Shown: piece after piece, positions 17,751-25,686 of the stretch
Position numbering within the stretch: position 1 is the stretch's first letter
Layout of the letters: each line of letters begins with the position of its first letter
The notes under the pieces: model-generated
The model's input: only the letters and a program-made list of their open reading frames with translations
The model's database searches: none
What the model was told of the DNA's origin: nothing
Assembly (NCBI RefSeq): GCF_019218285.1
Contig: NZ_JAHUZG010000002.1
Location: forward strand, 124,001 to 188,000
From: Antarctobacter sediminis
GTDB taxonomy: Bacteria; Pseudomonadota; Alphaproteobacteria; Rhodobacterales; Rhodobacteraceae
Direction of reading: 5' to 3'
DNA length: 64,000 nucleotides
Made by a program: the position numbers and the translations under genes

Positions 17751-17775
17751 AACCATTGGCGGATCAAAAAGTTCC
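17751..17775 (-). promoter_or_regulatory. EcfG promoter, one mismatch (GGAAC-N16-GGTT)
   Basis: On the minus strand GGAAC (17775-17771) and GGTT (17754-17751) are 16 bp apart, just upstream of the four-gene operon starting at 17715. Only the first base of the -10 differs from consensus. Confidence 0.6.
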
Positions 17776-17800
17776 CTCTGACAGCACAACCAACTGCATC

Positions 17801-17834
17801 CAAAAGAAAAAAGGCGCCGCATGTGCGACGCCTT
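17801..17834 (-). terminator. Intrinsic terminator after the YqjD-like gene
   Basis: The stem AAGGCG / CGCCTT (17811-17816 / 17829-17834) continues as CGCA / TGCG inside, and TTTTTTCTTTT follows on the minus strand. It separates the DUF1328-YqjD unit from the next operon. Confidence 0.75.
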
Positions 17835-17857
17835 CGACATCGGTCGGCAGACGGGCA

Positions 17858-18118
17858 TTACCCTTTCTTGCCAAGGGCCAGACCCAGCAACAGCCCAACA
17901 CCCACAGCACCGGCCACCGCAAGCACTGGATTGTCGCGGACCATTTGGGTGGACTGCTGCGCTGCCCGGTCAAGTTCCGCGCGGCTGTCTTCGATTGCGC
18001 GGTCGATTGTATCCTGCACTTCGTCGAACCGGTCACCCGCGGCGCGCACATAAGCTTCGCCTGCTTCGGCGGCCCGGTCTGCACCGTTGCGGATTCTGTC
18101 TTGTGTCGACTTGCTCAT
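17858..18118 (-). CDS. DUF883/YqjD-like inner-membrane protein
   Basis: The 86-residue protein has a long helical N-terminal half with regularly spaced charged residues and a C-terminal hydrophobic segment (about 64-82) ending in GKKG. This is the ElaB/YqjD layout, in which the C-terminal helix anchors the protein and the N-terminus can bind ribosomes in E. coli. AAAGGAG precedes the ATG. It lies downstream of the DUF1328 gene, separated by a GC hairpin (18153-18189), and shares that gene's EcfG promoter. Confidence 0.75.
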   Translation of the reverse strand: MSKSTQDRIRNGADRAAEAGEAYVRAAGDRFDEVQDTIDRAIEDSRAELDRAAQQSTQMVRDNPVLAVAGAVGVGLLLGLALGKKG

Positions 18119-18232
18119 GGTCTTGCTCCTTTATCCGTGGTCGAAAGGCGATGCGGCCCGGCACCGGCAGTGTCCGGCGGCCGGGCCGCGCCATCTGCCG
18201 CGGGCCGTGTCAGCCCGCAACGCAGTCAGTCG

Positions 18233-18394
18233 TCATCCTCGAACGACGCGCGCCACCAGCGACACGACGAAGAGGACGAGGAACACGAAGAACAGGATTT
18301 GTGCGATCCCGGCGGATGCGCCGGCGATGCCGCCAAAGCCAAGAACTGCCGCGATAAGGGCAACGATGAGGAAGGTCAGGGCCCAGCCAAGCAT
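18233..18394 (-). CDS. DUF1328 small membrane protein
   Basis: This 53-residue, two-helix membrane protein contains the family core [18 protein letters not shown]. The start at 18394 has a CAAGGAGA ribosome site; the longer frame reaching 18520 has none and would run through the promoter. DUF1328 genes are common members of the alphaproteobacterial stress regulon. An exact EcfG promoter lies 56 bp upstream. Confidence 0.88.
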   Translation of the reverse strand: MLGWALTFLIVALIAAVLGFGGIAGASAGIAQILFFVFLVLFVVSLVARVVRG

Positions 18395-18449
18395 GGGTTT
18401 TCTCCTTGTCTGTTTTCCAGGTGCGCCGTCTGTGGCGCTCTGACAGGAA

Positions 18450-18474
18450 AACGTGACCCCCGGACAAAAGTTCC
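18450..18474 (-). promoter_or_regulatory. EcfG promoter of the DUF1328-YqjD unit
   Basis: On the minus strand GGAAC (18474-18470), 16 bp, CGTT (18453-18450) matches the consensus exactly. Confidence 0.8.
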
Positions 18475-18600
18475 GGACGATCTTGGGCGCGTGCCCCAAG
18501 AGCCTGCCAAAAAACGGCAAAAAACCGCCCCTTGACCCGTTGTCTTTGGTCCCGATGCCCTATTTACGCTAGGTGAGGGATTGTTGAATGGACCCGTCCG

Positions 18601-19755
18601 ATGAAAGATACGCCTGAATTTCGGACCGAGGTTCATGATGTGACCCACGAAAAACGCCTTGCGGACCCCGAGCGCCTGCAAGCTCTTGCTCGAACCGGCA
18701 TGATGGACAGCCCCGCGCCGGGTGCGCACCAAAGGGCGGCCCGCGTTGCCGCTCGCCTGCTGAATGCACCTGTCAGTCTGGTGTCCTTCGTGGACGACAA
18801 GCGTCAGTTCTTTTCTGCACAGACTGGGATCACCGGCCCGGCGGCCGAAGAACGTGGTACGCCGATCAGTCACTCCTTCTGCCAATATGTCGTGTCTTCG
18901 GAAAAGCCGTTGATTGTGCCCGACGCCGAACAGGACCCCGTCCTGTGCAGCAACGGCGCGGTTCAGGACCTGAAGGTGCGTGCCTACCTTGGTGTGCCGA
19001 TCCGGTCCCCCGATGGCCATGTTCTGGGCTCTTTCTGCGTGATCGATGAACGCCCCCGGGAATGGACGGATGACGATCTGGCACAGTTGAGCGACATCGC
19101 CGAAATGATCGAAAGCGATTTGCGCCTCCGCGAAACGCTGGAAGAGCGCGATATCGTGCTTCAGGAAATGCGTCATCGGGTGAAGAACCTCTTTACCATG
19201 ATCAACAGTATCCTGCGCATGGAACGGCGATCGCATGACACCGCGGATGAGCTGGCCGAAAGCGTGGGTGCGCGGCTCAAGGCGCTGAGCGATGCGCATG
19301 AAATGATCGTGCCCGTGGTGAACGCGCGCCGGAGCGAAGGCGCGACAACCACGCTGGACGCGCTGACCCGCAAACTGCTGGCACCGCACGGATCCGAACA
19401 TGAAACACGGATCGTGATCCGCGGCGAACATGTGCCGGTGGGTCCGAAGGCCGCCGTTTACCTGACGCTGGCGCTGCATGAGCTGGCGACCAACGCCGCG
19501 AAATACGGCGGGTTGTCCACCGATGGCGGACAGCTGACCGTGCAATGGCGGCTTGGCGACAAGGAAGCCGTCGAAATCAGTTGGGAAGAGACCGGCCTTG
19601 CATGGGACACGGATGCCACGCCGCGTTCGGGTTTCGGTTCGCGCCTTTTGTCGATCGCGGTCGAGGGTCAACTGGCTGGCCAGATCGACACGGTTGTGGA
19701 CACGGACAGGTTCGTCCGCCGCCTGCAAGTGCCCTTTGCCCGGTTGCAGGCGTAA
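18601..19755 (+). CDS. GAF-domain HWE sensor histidine kinase
   Basis: The 384-residue soluble kinase has a GAF domain at about 30-170 and an HWE-type kinase core. The phospho-acceptor is His192 in EMRHRVKN, the N-box is ALHELATNAAKYGGL (292-304) and the W-x-E signature is in ISWEE (327-330). HWE/HisKA_2 kinases are the usual activators of PhyR, whose gene is 8 kb away, so I infer that it feeds the general stress response. The GAF domain may sense a small ligand or redox state. The start at 18601 lacks a good ribosome site; an AGGTGAGGGA upstream instead fits a nine-codon frame at 18588 that overlaps this start. Confidence 0.88.
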   Translation: MKDTPEFRTEVHDVTHEKRLADPERLQALARTGMMDSPAPGAHQRAARVAARLLNAPVSLVSFVDDKRQFFSAQTGITGPAAEERGTPISHSFCQYVVSSEKPLIVPDAEQDPVLCSNGAVQDLKVRAYLGVPIRSPDGHVLGSFCVIDERPREWTDDDLAQLSDIAEMIESDLRLRETLEERDIVLQEMRHRVKNLFTMINSILRMERRSHDTADELAESVGARLKALSDAHEMIVPVVNARRSEGATTTLDALTRKLLAPHGSEHETRIVIRGEHVPVGPKAAVYLTLALHELATNAAKYGGLSTDGGQLTVQWRLGDKEAVEISWEETGLAWDTDATPRSGFGSRLLSIAVEGQLAGQIDTVVDTDRFVRRLQVPFARLQA

Positions 19756-19771
19756 ACGCTCAAATTTTCTT

Positions 19772-19797
19772 GGAACCAATCCCGGGCCAACTGCATT
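19772..19797 (+). promoter_or_regulatory. Weak EcfG-like match (GGAAC-N17-CATT)
   Basis: GGAAC at 19772-19776 and CATT at 19794-19797 lie in the 217-bp gap before the second kinase. Use would leave a ~170-nt leader, so this is only a possible promoter. Confidence 0.3.
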
Positions 19798-19972
19798 TGC
19801 AACAAGGGGAATACAGTACGTATGGGGAAACCGCATGGTGTTCAGGCGGATAAATCTGTGTGACCGCAAACCGGGTGTTGCGCCCGCCGCCTTTGCGCGG
19901 CCGCGTTTTTCGGTGCGCCCACACAGGCCTTCCCTTCCCGTTCCGCAGATGATCCAGGACTGACCGCTTCAC

Positions 19973-21685
19973 ATGCCCACGCGTCTGAAAAGCCTTTACC
20001 GCCTGTCCCGCAGCCTTCCGGTGCGGATTGCTGGTCTTATGACCATCGCAATGCTGCCTGTCGGGCTGATCGCGGTTTATCAGACGCAGGCCGTGATCGA
20101 GAGCGCGCGCGAACAGAACCGCGCCGCCATGGTTGCCCAACTGCGCGCCGAGGCGGTTCAGGAAACCACTTTGATCGAAGACGCGCTGGCGGCGACCCGT
20201 GGCCTTGCGGTGCTGATCACCCGTCTGGGTGAGGACAATTGCAACGACATCCTGCGTGGCTTTGTCGATGGCAACGAGAATTACATCTTCGCGGGCTTCG
20301 TAACTTCTGACGGGATGCTGAATTGCAGCTCGACCGGAGACCGCCGCGACCTGTCCCAGCGCCAGCCCTTTCAGACGGCCATGGCGCGCGGCGGCGCAAG
20401 CGTTCAGGTGAATCCCTCGGGCGCGGTGACGGGCCGTAACGTGGTGATGATCACCCAGCCCGTTCGCGACGAAGGCGAAGTCATCGGCTTTGTTTCGCTG
20501 TCGATCCCGCATTCCGTGGTGGTCGGCAAACTTGAGGATCCAACCCAGAACGAGGCGTTGCGGCTGGCCGCGCTGGACATTGACGGCGGGTTGATCGCCG
20601 CCTCTTTAGGGCTGGATGAATCGGCAGATTTCCTGCCGCGCGACATCCCGCTGGCTGAACTGGCGCAAAATCCGCGCGGCACCTTCCGGGCGGTCAGCGG
20701 ATCGGGCGAGACACGGTATTTTGCAGTCACGCCCATGGTCCCCGGCAAGGTTGTCCTGCTGGGCAGCTGGCACCTTTCCGCCGTGCCTGATGCCGAAAGC
20801 CGACTGCAAAGCATCATCGCCACCTCGCTGCCTGTCCTGATGTGGATTGCCGGTGTAGGTGTCGCCTTGTTCGGCGTTCAGCGGCTTGTGATCCGTCATG
20901 TCGCCCAGCTTCGCTCGGCCATGCGCCGCTTTGCGCTGGGGGAGCGTGCGGAAAGCACGCTGGTCCTGCGCGACCCGCCGGCCGAACTGGAAGAGGCACA
21001 GCGCGCCTTCAACCGTATGGCGCTGTTGATTACCGACGGCGAGAAACGCCGCGAGCAGGACCTGAAAGACAAGGAAGTGTTGCTGCGCGAGGTGCACCAC
21101 AGGGTCAAGAACAACCTGCAATTGATCGCCTCGATCATGAACATGCAGGCCCGCGACCTTGAAACCGACGAGGCCAAGCATGTCGTGGCCGAGCTTCAGC
21201 GCCGCGTCCGAGGCATGGCCGTCCTGCACCGCGCCCTGTACAACACGCCCACCAGCACGACAGTCGATGCCGCCGATCTTGTCCGCGCCGTGGTTTGCGA
21301 CATGCAGGACCTCTTTGGCCCGCGCAAGGCGCCCGACATCGAAACGACGCTGGAACATATCGCCCTTTACCCTGATCAGGCGATCCCCTTGTCGCTCTTC
21401 GTGGCCGAGGCGCTGAACACCGCGATCCGTCAGTCCGCCTTTGCAGAGGTTCGCGACCGGATTGCGGTCGAACTGTCGGCAGACAACGAGGACGGGGTAC
21501 GCCTGAGCATCGACAGCGGTCCGGCCACCTCGGCCGGGCCCAGCGCAACAGAGCGGCTGGACGGTATGGCGCAAAAGATGATCGCTGCCTTCCTGCGGCA
21601 ACTGGACGGAAAGATGGAAACAACTTCGGACGGCGGACGTTACCGGGTCACAGTGTTGTTTCCGCGCGCCGTCTACGGCGCCTGA
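19973..21685 (+). CDS. Membrane HisKA_2 sensor kinase with periplasmic sensor and degenerate ATPase domain
   Basis: The 570-residue protein has a transmembrane helix at about 18-37, a ~240-residue periplasmic region resembling a Cache/dCache sensor, a second helix at 283-303, a HAMP-like linker and a HisKA_2 dimerisation domain with His376 in EVHHRVKNNLQ. The ATP-binding domain is eroded: the N-box reads VAEALNTAIRQSA with the key Asn out of register, and the G-boxes lack the usual DNGxG and LGL patterns. It should send signals toward PhyR, but may need a partner kinase. It overlaps no gene; a phospholipase gene follows by 12 bp. Confidence 0.85.
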   Translation: MPTRLKSLYRLSRSLPVRIAGLMTIAMLPVGLIAVYQTQAVIESAREQNRAAMVAQLRAEAVQETTLIEDALAATRGLAVLITRLGEDNCNDILRGFVDGNENYIFAGFVTSDGMLNCSSTGDRRDLSQRQPFQTAMARGGASVQVNPSGAVTGRNVVMITQPVRDEGEVIGFVSLSIPHSVVVGKLEDPTQNEALRLAALDIDGGLIAASLGLDESADFLPRDIPLAELAQNPRGTFRAVSGSGETRYFAVTPMVPGKVVLLGSWHLSAVPDAESRLQSIIATSLPVLMWIAGVGVALFGVQRLVIRHVAQLRSAMRRFALGERAESTLVLRDPPAELEEAQRAFNRMALLITDGEKRREQDLKDKEVLLREVHHRVKNNLQLIASIMNMQARDLETDEAKHVVAELQRRVRGMAVLHRALYNTPTSTTVDAADLVRAVVCDMQDLFGPRKAPDIETTLEHIALYPDQAIPLSLFVAEALNTAIRQSAFAEVRDRIAVELSADNEDGVRLSIDSGPATSAGPSATERLDGMAQKMIAAFLRQLDGKMETTSDGGRYRVTVLFPRAVYGA

Positions 21686-21697
21686 CCAGGAGGCCCC

Positions 21698-23173
21698 ATG
21701 GCCGTCGATTTCAAGGTGATGATCACGGCCGACGAGGCATGGCCGGAGCTGGAGCGTGCCGTTCTGAACGCGCGCACCAGCTTTGTCGCCGGGTTCCGCA
21801 TCTTTGACATGACAACCGCGCTGCGCAGCGCCGAGGCGCGCGCCGTGGGCGACGATTGGTTTGATCTGCTGGCGGATGCGCTGCGGCGGGGCGTGCGTGT
21901 CGATCTGACGGTCAGCGATTTTGACCCTGTCATGGCCACCGCCCTGCACCAATTGTGCTGGCGAACCGTGCGGCAGGGGGTCACGCTTGGCGAGGTGACG
22001 GGCGCGGGCCCCGACCTGCTGCAAGTGCGCGGCCATTTGCATCCGGCGCAGGCCGGGCTGTTGCCGCGTCTTGCCTTTCTGCCCACGGTGTTGCGTCGGC
22101 GCTGGGAGAGGATGCGCGAAACGACCCCGGCGCGGCGCAAGTTCGAGGCCGTGGGCCTGAACCGTCCCGGACTGCCCCGCATGCACCCCGTTTCTCATCA
22201 TCAAAAGGTCGCGGTGATCGACGATGAATGGCTGTATGTCGGCGGGCTGGACCTGAACGAACGCCGCCACGACACGCCCGAGCACGACCGGCCCGCGCGG
22301 CACACCTGGTCGGACGTTCAGGTTCTTTTGCGCGGTCCCGAGGCACGGGCCGCAGGCCGACACCTTGCCAGCTTTCGCGAGGTGACCGAGGGCCGGGCAG
22401 ATCCCCCGAGCTGTCCCGGCCTCCGCCGCACCTTGTCGACACCGCGCCGGGTGCAACTGCCGTACCTGTCGCCCCGCAACCTGCTGTCGGAAATCGAAGA
22501 GGCGCATCTTGCGGCGTTCCGCGAGGCGCGCCACCTCATTCACATCGAGACACAGTTCATCCGCTCCAGCCGGATCGCTGAAGCACTGGCAGAGGCGGCG
22601 ATGGGCAATCCAGAACTGGCCGCGTTGATGATCTTGCCGTCGTTGCCCGAGGATGTCGCCTTTGATGCCTCGGACAGTCTGGATGCGCGCTATGGGCTTG
22701 CGCTGCGCAAACAAGCGGTTGCGACCCTGCGCGAGGCTTTCGGCCCCCGGTTGACCATCGCAACCCCGGTCCGCCCGGTCATGGCCGCGCGCGAGACCTG
22801 CGAAACGCTGGCCGGATCGCCCCTGATCCATGTCCACAACAAGGTGCTGGTCCGTGACGATGCCTATGCGCTGATCGGTTCGGCCAATCTGAACGGGCGG
22901 TCAATGCGGTGGGACACGGAACTGGCCGTGGAACTGGCAACACCGGACCGGGTCGCTCATGCACGGGATCGCCTGTTGTCGCACTGGTGGTTCGCGCCCC
23001 TCCCGGACGAGGCCATGCGGCCCGAAACCCTGCAACCGTGGTGGGATGCCGAAATCCGCCGCAACGGGTTGCGGCGACCGGAAAACCGCCTTGGCTTTCT
23101 GGTGCCCTTTGACGGCGAGGAGGGAGAGGATCTTGCCCAACCCCTGCCCGGTGTGACCGAGGACATCGTCTGA
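21698..23173 (+). CDS. Phospholipase D-like enzyme (cardiolipin synthase type)
   Basis: The 491-residue protein has two HKD motifs: His168-x-Lys170 in SHHQKVAVIDDEWLYVGG and the second in HVHNKVLVRDDAYALIGSANLNGRS near 375-400. There is no N-terminal membrane segment, so it is a soluble or peripheral member. Such enzymes make cardiolipin or hydrolyse phospholipids; the reaction here is undetermined. An AGGAGG ribosome site and a 12-bp gap tie it to the sensor kinase upstream, and a stress operon lies downstream. Confidence 0.85.
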   Translation: MAVDFKVMITADEAWPELERAVLNARTSFVAGFRIFDMTTALRSAEARAVGDDWFDLLADALRRGVRVDLTVSDFDPVMATALHQLCWRTVRQGVTLGEVTGAGPDLLQVRGHLHPAQAGLLPRLAFLPTVLRRRWERMRETTPARRKFEAVGLNRPGLPRMHPVSHHQKVAVIDDEWLYVGGLDLNERRHDTPEHDRPARHTWSDVQVLLRGPEARAAGRHLASFREVTEGRADPPSCPGLRRTLSTPRRVQLPYLSPRNLLSEIEEAHLAAFREARHLIHIETQFIRSSRIAEALAEAAMGNPELAALMILPSLPEDVAFDASDSLDARYGLALRKQAVATLREAFGPRLTIATPVRPVMAARETCETLAGSPLIHVHNKVLVRDDAYALIGSANLNGRSMRWDTELAVELATPDRVAHARDRLLSHWWFAPLPDEAMRPETLQPWWDAEIRRNGLRRPENRLGFLVPFDGEEGEDLAQPLPGVTEDIV

Positions 23174-23202
23174 CCATCGGCACAACCCGTCTGCTTTTTG
23201 CC

Positions 23203-23227
23203 GGAACGGATCCGCCTTGGGAACGTT
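23203..23227 (+). promoter_or_regulatory. EcfG promoter of csbD
   Basis: GGAAC (23203-23207), 16 bp, CGTT (23224-23227): an exact consensus match about 57 bp before the CsbD start. Confidence 0.8.
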
Positions 23228-23283
23228 CATTCTACAGACACCCGGTACATGCCGGGCCGCCACAGAGCAAAGGAGAGTTTCCG

Positions 23284-23481
23284 ATGGACAAGGACCTTAT
23301 CGAAGGCAAATGGACCGAAGTCAAAGGCCGCCTGCGCGAAGCTTATGGCGTGCTCTCGGACGATGAACTTGAAGAAGCGCGCGGCGACCGCGAACAGCTG
23401 GAAGGCAAGTTGCAACAGCGTCTTGGCAAATCCAAGGACGAAGCCCGCGCGGCGTTGGACGATATTCTTGCCAAGATCTGA
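23284..23481 (+). CDS. CsbD family stress protein
   Basis: This 65-residue, highly charged helical protein starts MDKDLIEGKWTEVKG, the CsbD signature. It is probably a small cytoplasmic protein made under general stress; the molecular role is unknown in the family. An AAAGGAGA ribosome site precedes the ATG. It is monocistronic between an exact EcfG promoter and a strong terminator. Confidence 0.9.
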   Translation: MDKDLIEGKWTEVKGRLREAYGVLSDDELEEARGDREQLEGKLQQRLGKSKDEARAALDDILAKI

Positions 23482-23513
23482 TGCTTTCGTCGTCACACAC
23501 GGACTTAAGAATG

Positions 23514-23545
23514 AAAAGGCCCGCCACGCATGGCGGGCCTTTTTG
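23514..23545 (+). terminator. Bidirectional terminator between csbD and the GATase gene
   Basis: An 11-bp perfect stem (23516-23526 / 23531-23541) with loop CGCA is flanked by A-run and T-run, serving both convergent transcripts. Confidence 0.88.
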
Positions 23546-23547
23546 CG

Positions 23548-24249
23548 TCAGGCAGGGGCAAAAACCTGTCTGCGGCCTTGGGCATAGGCCTGCGCCGCCG
23601 CGCTGAGTGCCCGAAAGATCGCCCTTTGACGATGGGCATAGAACAGGTGTTCCGGATGCCACTGAACACCAAGCGCAAAAGGATCCCGGCACCGTTCGAT
23701 GGCTTGGACCATGCCGTGCGTATCGCGGGCGGCGACGCGAAATCCCTGCCCCAACAGATCCACAGCCTGCGTATGCAGCGCATTGACCCGCATCGGTTCG
23801 CCGCCCAGCCAGTTCGACAATTGCGAAGCGTCGCTGACGCAGACTTCGCGGCGTGGCAGGATGGTTTTGACCGGTTTTGCATCCGGGTAAAGCGACCACG
23901 CATCCTGATGCAATGTGCCGCCGGCGGCGATGTTCAGCATCTGCGCGCCGCGACAGATGCCCAGAACGGGGATACCGTCGCCCAGCGCCTGCCGGGCGAT
24001 GTCATGTTCCATGGCATCGCGATCCGGATCCAGCCGGGCGGTGACTTCAAGGCGCGCACCGTAGAGGTCGGGTGAAATATCGTCACCGCCGCCGATGATT
24101 ACACCGTCGACCCGGTCAAGGTCGATGTCGGACCGGGTGGTCCATCGCTGCGCCCGCGCACCGGCCAGCCAAAGGTTGAACCGGACAAGAGGAAAGATGC
24201 GCCACCCCGACCGGGTCGAGGTGGTTACGCCGATCAGAGGCCGGTTCAT
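23548..24249 (-). CDS. Class I glutamine amidotransferase-like hydrolase (PuuD/peptidase C26 type)
   Basis: The 233-residue protein has GGGDDISPDLYG, the nucleophile Cys in GICRGAQMLN and the His/Glu pair in QWHPEHL, so the catalytic triad is complete. PuuD-type members hydrolyse gamma-glutamyl bonds. The start at 24249 creates an ATGA overlap with the amidoligase gene upstream. Predicted pairs of amidoligase and GATase are known from comparative genomics as makers or editors of amide-linked compounds. The substrate is unknown. Confidence 0.85.
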   Translation of the reverse strand: MNRPLIGVTTSTRSGWRIFPLVRFNLWLAGARAQRWTTRSDIDLDRVDGVIIGGGDDISPDLYGARLEVTARLDPDRDAMEHDIARQALGDGIPVLGICRGAQMLNIAAGGTLHQDAWSLYPDAKPVKTILPRREVCVSDASQLSNWLGGEPMRVNALHTQAVDLLGQGFRVAARDTHGMVQAIERCRDPFALGVQWHPEHLFYAHRQRAIFRALSAAAQAYAQGRRQVFAPA

Positions 24250-25208
24250 TGAAACAACGCCTCCCCCTCGCGCCCGATATGCTGCGACACCACGTCGATC
24301 CACAGACCACTATGACCCGCCCCCGCCGCCCAGGCGCTGCGCAGGGCATCAAACCGCGTCTCGTCCGCGGCCAAAGCCTCGACCAGCCACCAGCGTTCCC
24401 ATTCGTCGGCAATGCTCCAGCCCGGCTCATCCAGACGGCAGTCCGGCATGCGGAAATGAAAGGCGGGACGGGCACCGCTGGCTTCGCTGCCAAAGATCGC
24501 CGCAAAGGCATCAGGGTCGTGCGCATGCAGGATCGGCAGAAGGTCCAACCCGTAGTTGCGTCCGTTCAGATGGCTGTGAACAAGTTGGCGCAGCGCCACA
24601 AGGTCGGGCTCATCGGACAGCACCAGGGCGTCTATGAAATGCACCGGCCATGGATCGACAAACGGCAGGATGCGGCGCGAGATGTCCAGCGGACGCCATT
24701 GCCGCAGCCAGCTTTCCAACAGGCCAAAGGCAATCACGGTGCGCATCAGATAGGGATCGTCGTAGCCGGTGATCTCGGGATTGAAATGAATCCCGAACCC
24801 GGCAAACAGGCTGTCTGACGTGCCTTTGGCTCCGACATGGGACAATTCATCGGTCAATTCGATCACGCGGTCCATGTGCTCTGGCAACAAGGGGGGCGTG
24901 ATGATCTCGACCGGGACAATCACGCGCGCTGCATCCAGCACGGTTTCCGGCACAAATTCATTTCCGGGTTTGGCATAACGCGTGTCCAACTCTACGCAAA
25001 TCGTTCCCATCGCGGATGTTTCGATGGTAAAAAGATGCGGCGCCTGCCGCGTGACAAGGCCGCCGAGGACACTTGCTACTAGCTGCGCTGACGCATCTTC
25101 GTTCAAACCGGAAAATTCGATCTCGATCCCACAGCGGCGCGGTTTTCCGGCGCGGGTCGTGGAAATGGGCAGGGTCCGAAACCCTCTGAGGCAATCGGTA
25201 TTCTTCAT
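24246..25208 (-). CDS. Amidoligase family protein (Amidoligase_2)
   Basis: The 320-residue protein has the CGIEIEFSGL opening at about 26-35 that marks the COOH-NH2 ligase (glutamine synthetase-like) fold. It also has LFAGFGIHFNPE near 134 and a His/Arg-rich core as in Amidoligase_2. It should form an amide bond with ATP on an unidentified substrate. It overlaps the GATase by ATGA. The ATG at 25208 has no ribosome site and lies only 8 bp beyond an EcfG-like -10, so its transcript could be nearly leaderless. Confidence 0.82.
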   Translation of the reverse strand: MKNTDCLRGFRTLPISTTRAGKPRRCGIEIEFSGLNEDASAQLVASVLGGLVTRQAPHLFTIETSAMGTICVELDTRYAKPGNEFVPETVLDAARVIVPVEIITPPLLPEHMDRVIELTDELSHVGAKGTSDSLFAGFGIHFNPEITGYDDPYLMRTVIAFGLLESWLRQWRPLDISRRILPFVDPWPVHFIDALVLSDEPDLVALRQLVHSHLNGRNYGLDLLPILHAHDPDAFAAIFGSEASGARPAFHFRMPDCRLDEPGWSIADEWERWWLVEALAADETRFDALRSAWAAGAGHSGLWIDVVSQHIGREGEALFQ

Positions 25209-25216
25209 GCGAGGTG

Positions 25217-25240
25217 AACGCGCGCGCGCGCGCGAAGGTT
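25217..25240 (-). promoter_or_regulatory. EcfG-like promoter with 15-bp spacer containing (CG)7
   Basis: On the minus strand GGAAC (25240-25236) and CGTT (25220-25217) are 15 bp apart, one short of the consensus 16-17. Most of the spacer is CG dinucleotide repeat, so gain of one unit would give 17 bp. Confidence 0.5.
25219..25232. repeat. (CG)7 dinucleotide run
   Basis: Seven uninterrupted CG units lie between the -35 and -10 words of the amidoligase promoter. Confidence 0.9.
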
Positions 25241-25275
25241 CCCTTCCGCGACGTCACGTCACGCAGGGGGCTTGT

Positions 25276-25301
25276 GGAACCCTCGACCGCGGCTTGGCGT
25301 T
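25276..25301 (+). promoter_or_regulatory. EcfG promoter of the Rho_N protein gene
   Basis: GGAAC (25276-25280), 17 bp, CGTT (25298-25301): exact match, about 68 bp before the ATG at 25370. Confidence 0.8.
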
Positions 25302-25369
25302 TTCCTGTCAACTGCCTGAACCGCCGGACCCGTGACAAGCGGCCCGGCGCAGAACCAAGGAGACACCCG

Positions 25370-25630
25370 ATGAGCGATCAGCACGGGTCCTCGATCAAGG
25401 ACGACGACACCTATGAGGCCCTTCGCGACAAGGGCTATGACAAATCAAAGGCCGCGGCCATCGCCAATGCGCAGGCCAATGACGACATGGCCCCCTCCCG
25501 CAAGGGCGGCAAAGCCCCACCCTACGAAGAGTGGACCCGCGACGCACTGTACGACCGCGCCCGCGAACTGGAGATTTCCGGTCGCTCGGACATGACCAAA
25601 CAAGAGCTGATCGACGCTTTGCGAGCGTAA
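25370..25630 (+). CDS. Small stress protein with Rho N-terminal-like (SAP/LEM-like) domain
   Basis: The 86-residue hydrophilic protein has a first half with YEALRDKGYDKSKAAAIANA, common in DUF7218-type proteins. Its second half, WTRDALYDRARELEISGRSDMTKQELIDALRA-like, is the Rho_N helix-extended-helix fold that can bind nucleic acid. I use the ATG at 25370, which has an AAGGAGA ribosome site. The longer frame from 25214 would span the promoter. It is likely co-transcribed with the next gene, 56 bp on. Confidence 0.8.
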   Translation: MSDQHGSSIKDDDTYEALRDKGYDKSKAAAIANAQANDDMAPSRKGGKAPPYEEWTRDALYDRARELEISGRSDMTKQELIDALRA

Positions 25631-25686
25631 TTGCCACCGGGCCGCAGGGTGCGGACACCGGAATCGAATTCAAAAGGAGAAGACCC

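Noticed and set aside
19835-19963. Possible 42-residue frame between the two kinases
   Set aside because: A GGGGA lies before the ATG, but the product is Arg/Pro-rich GC-type sequence without features. I leave it as unannotated leader.
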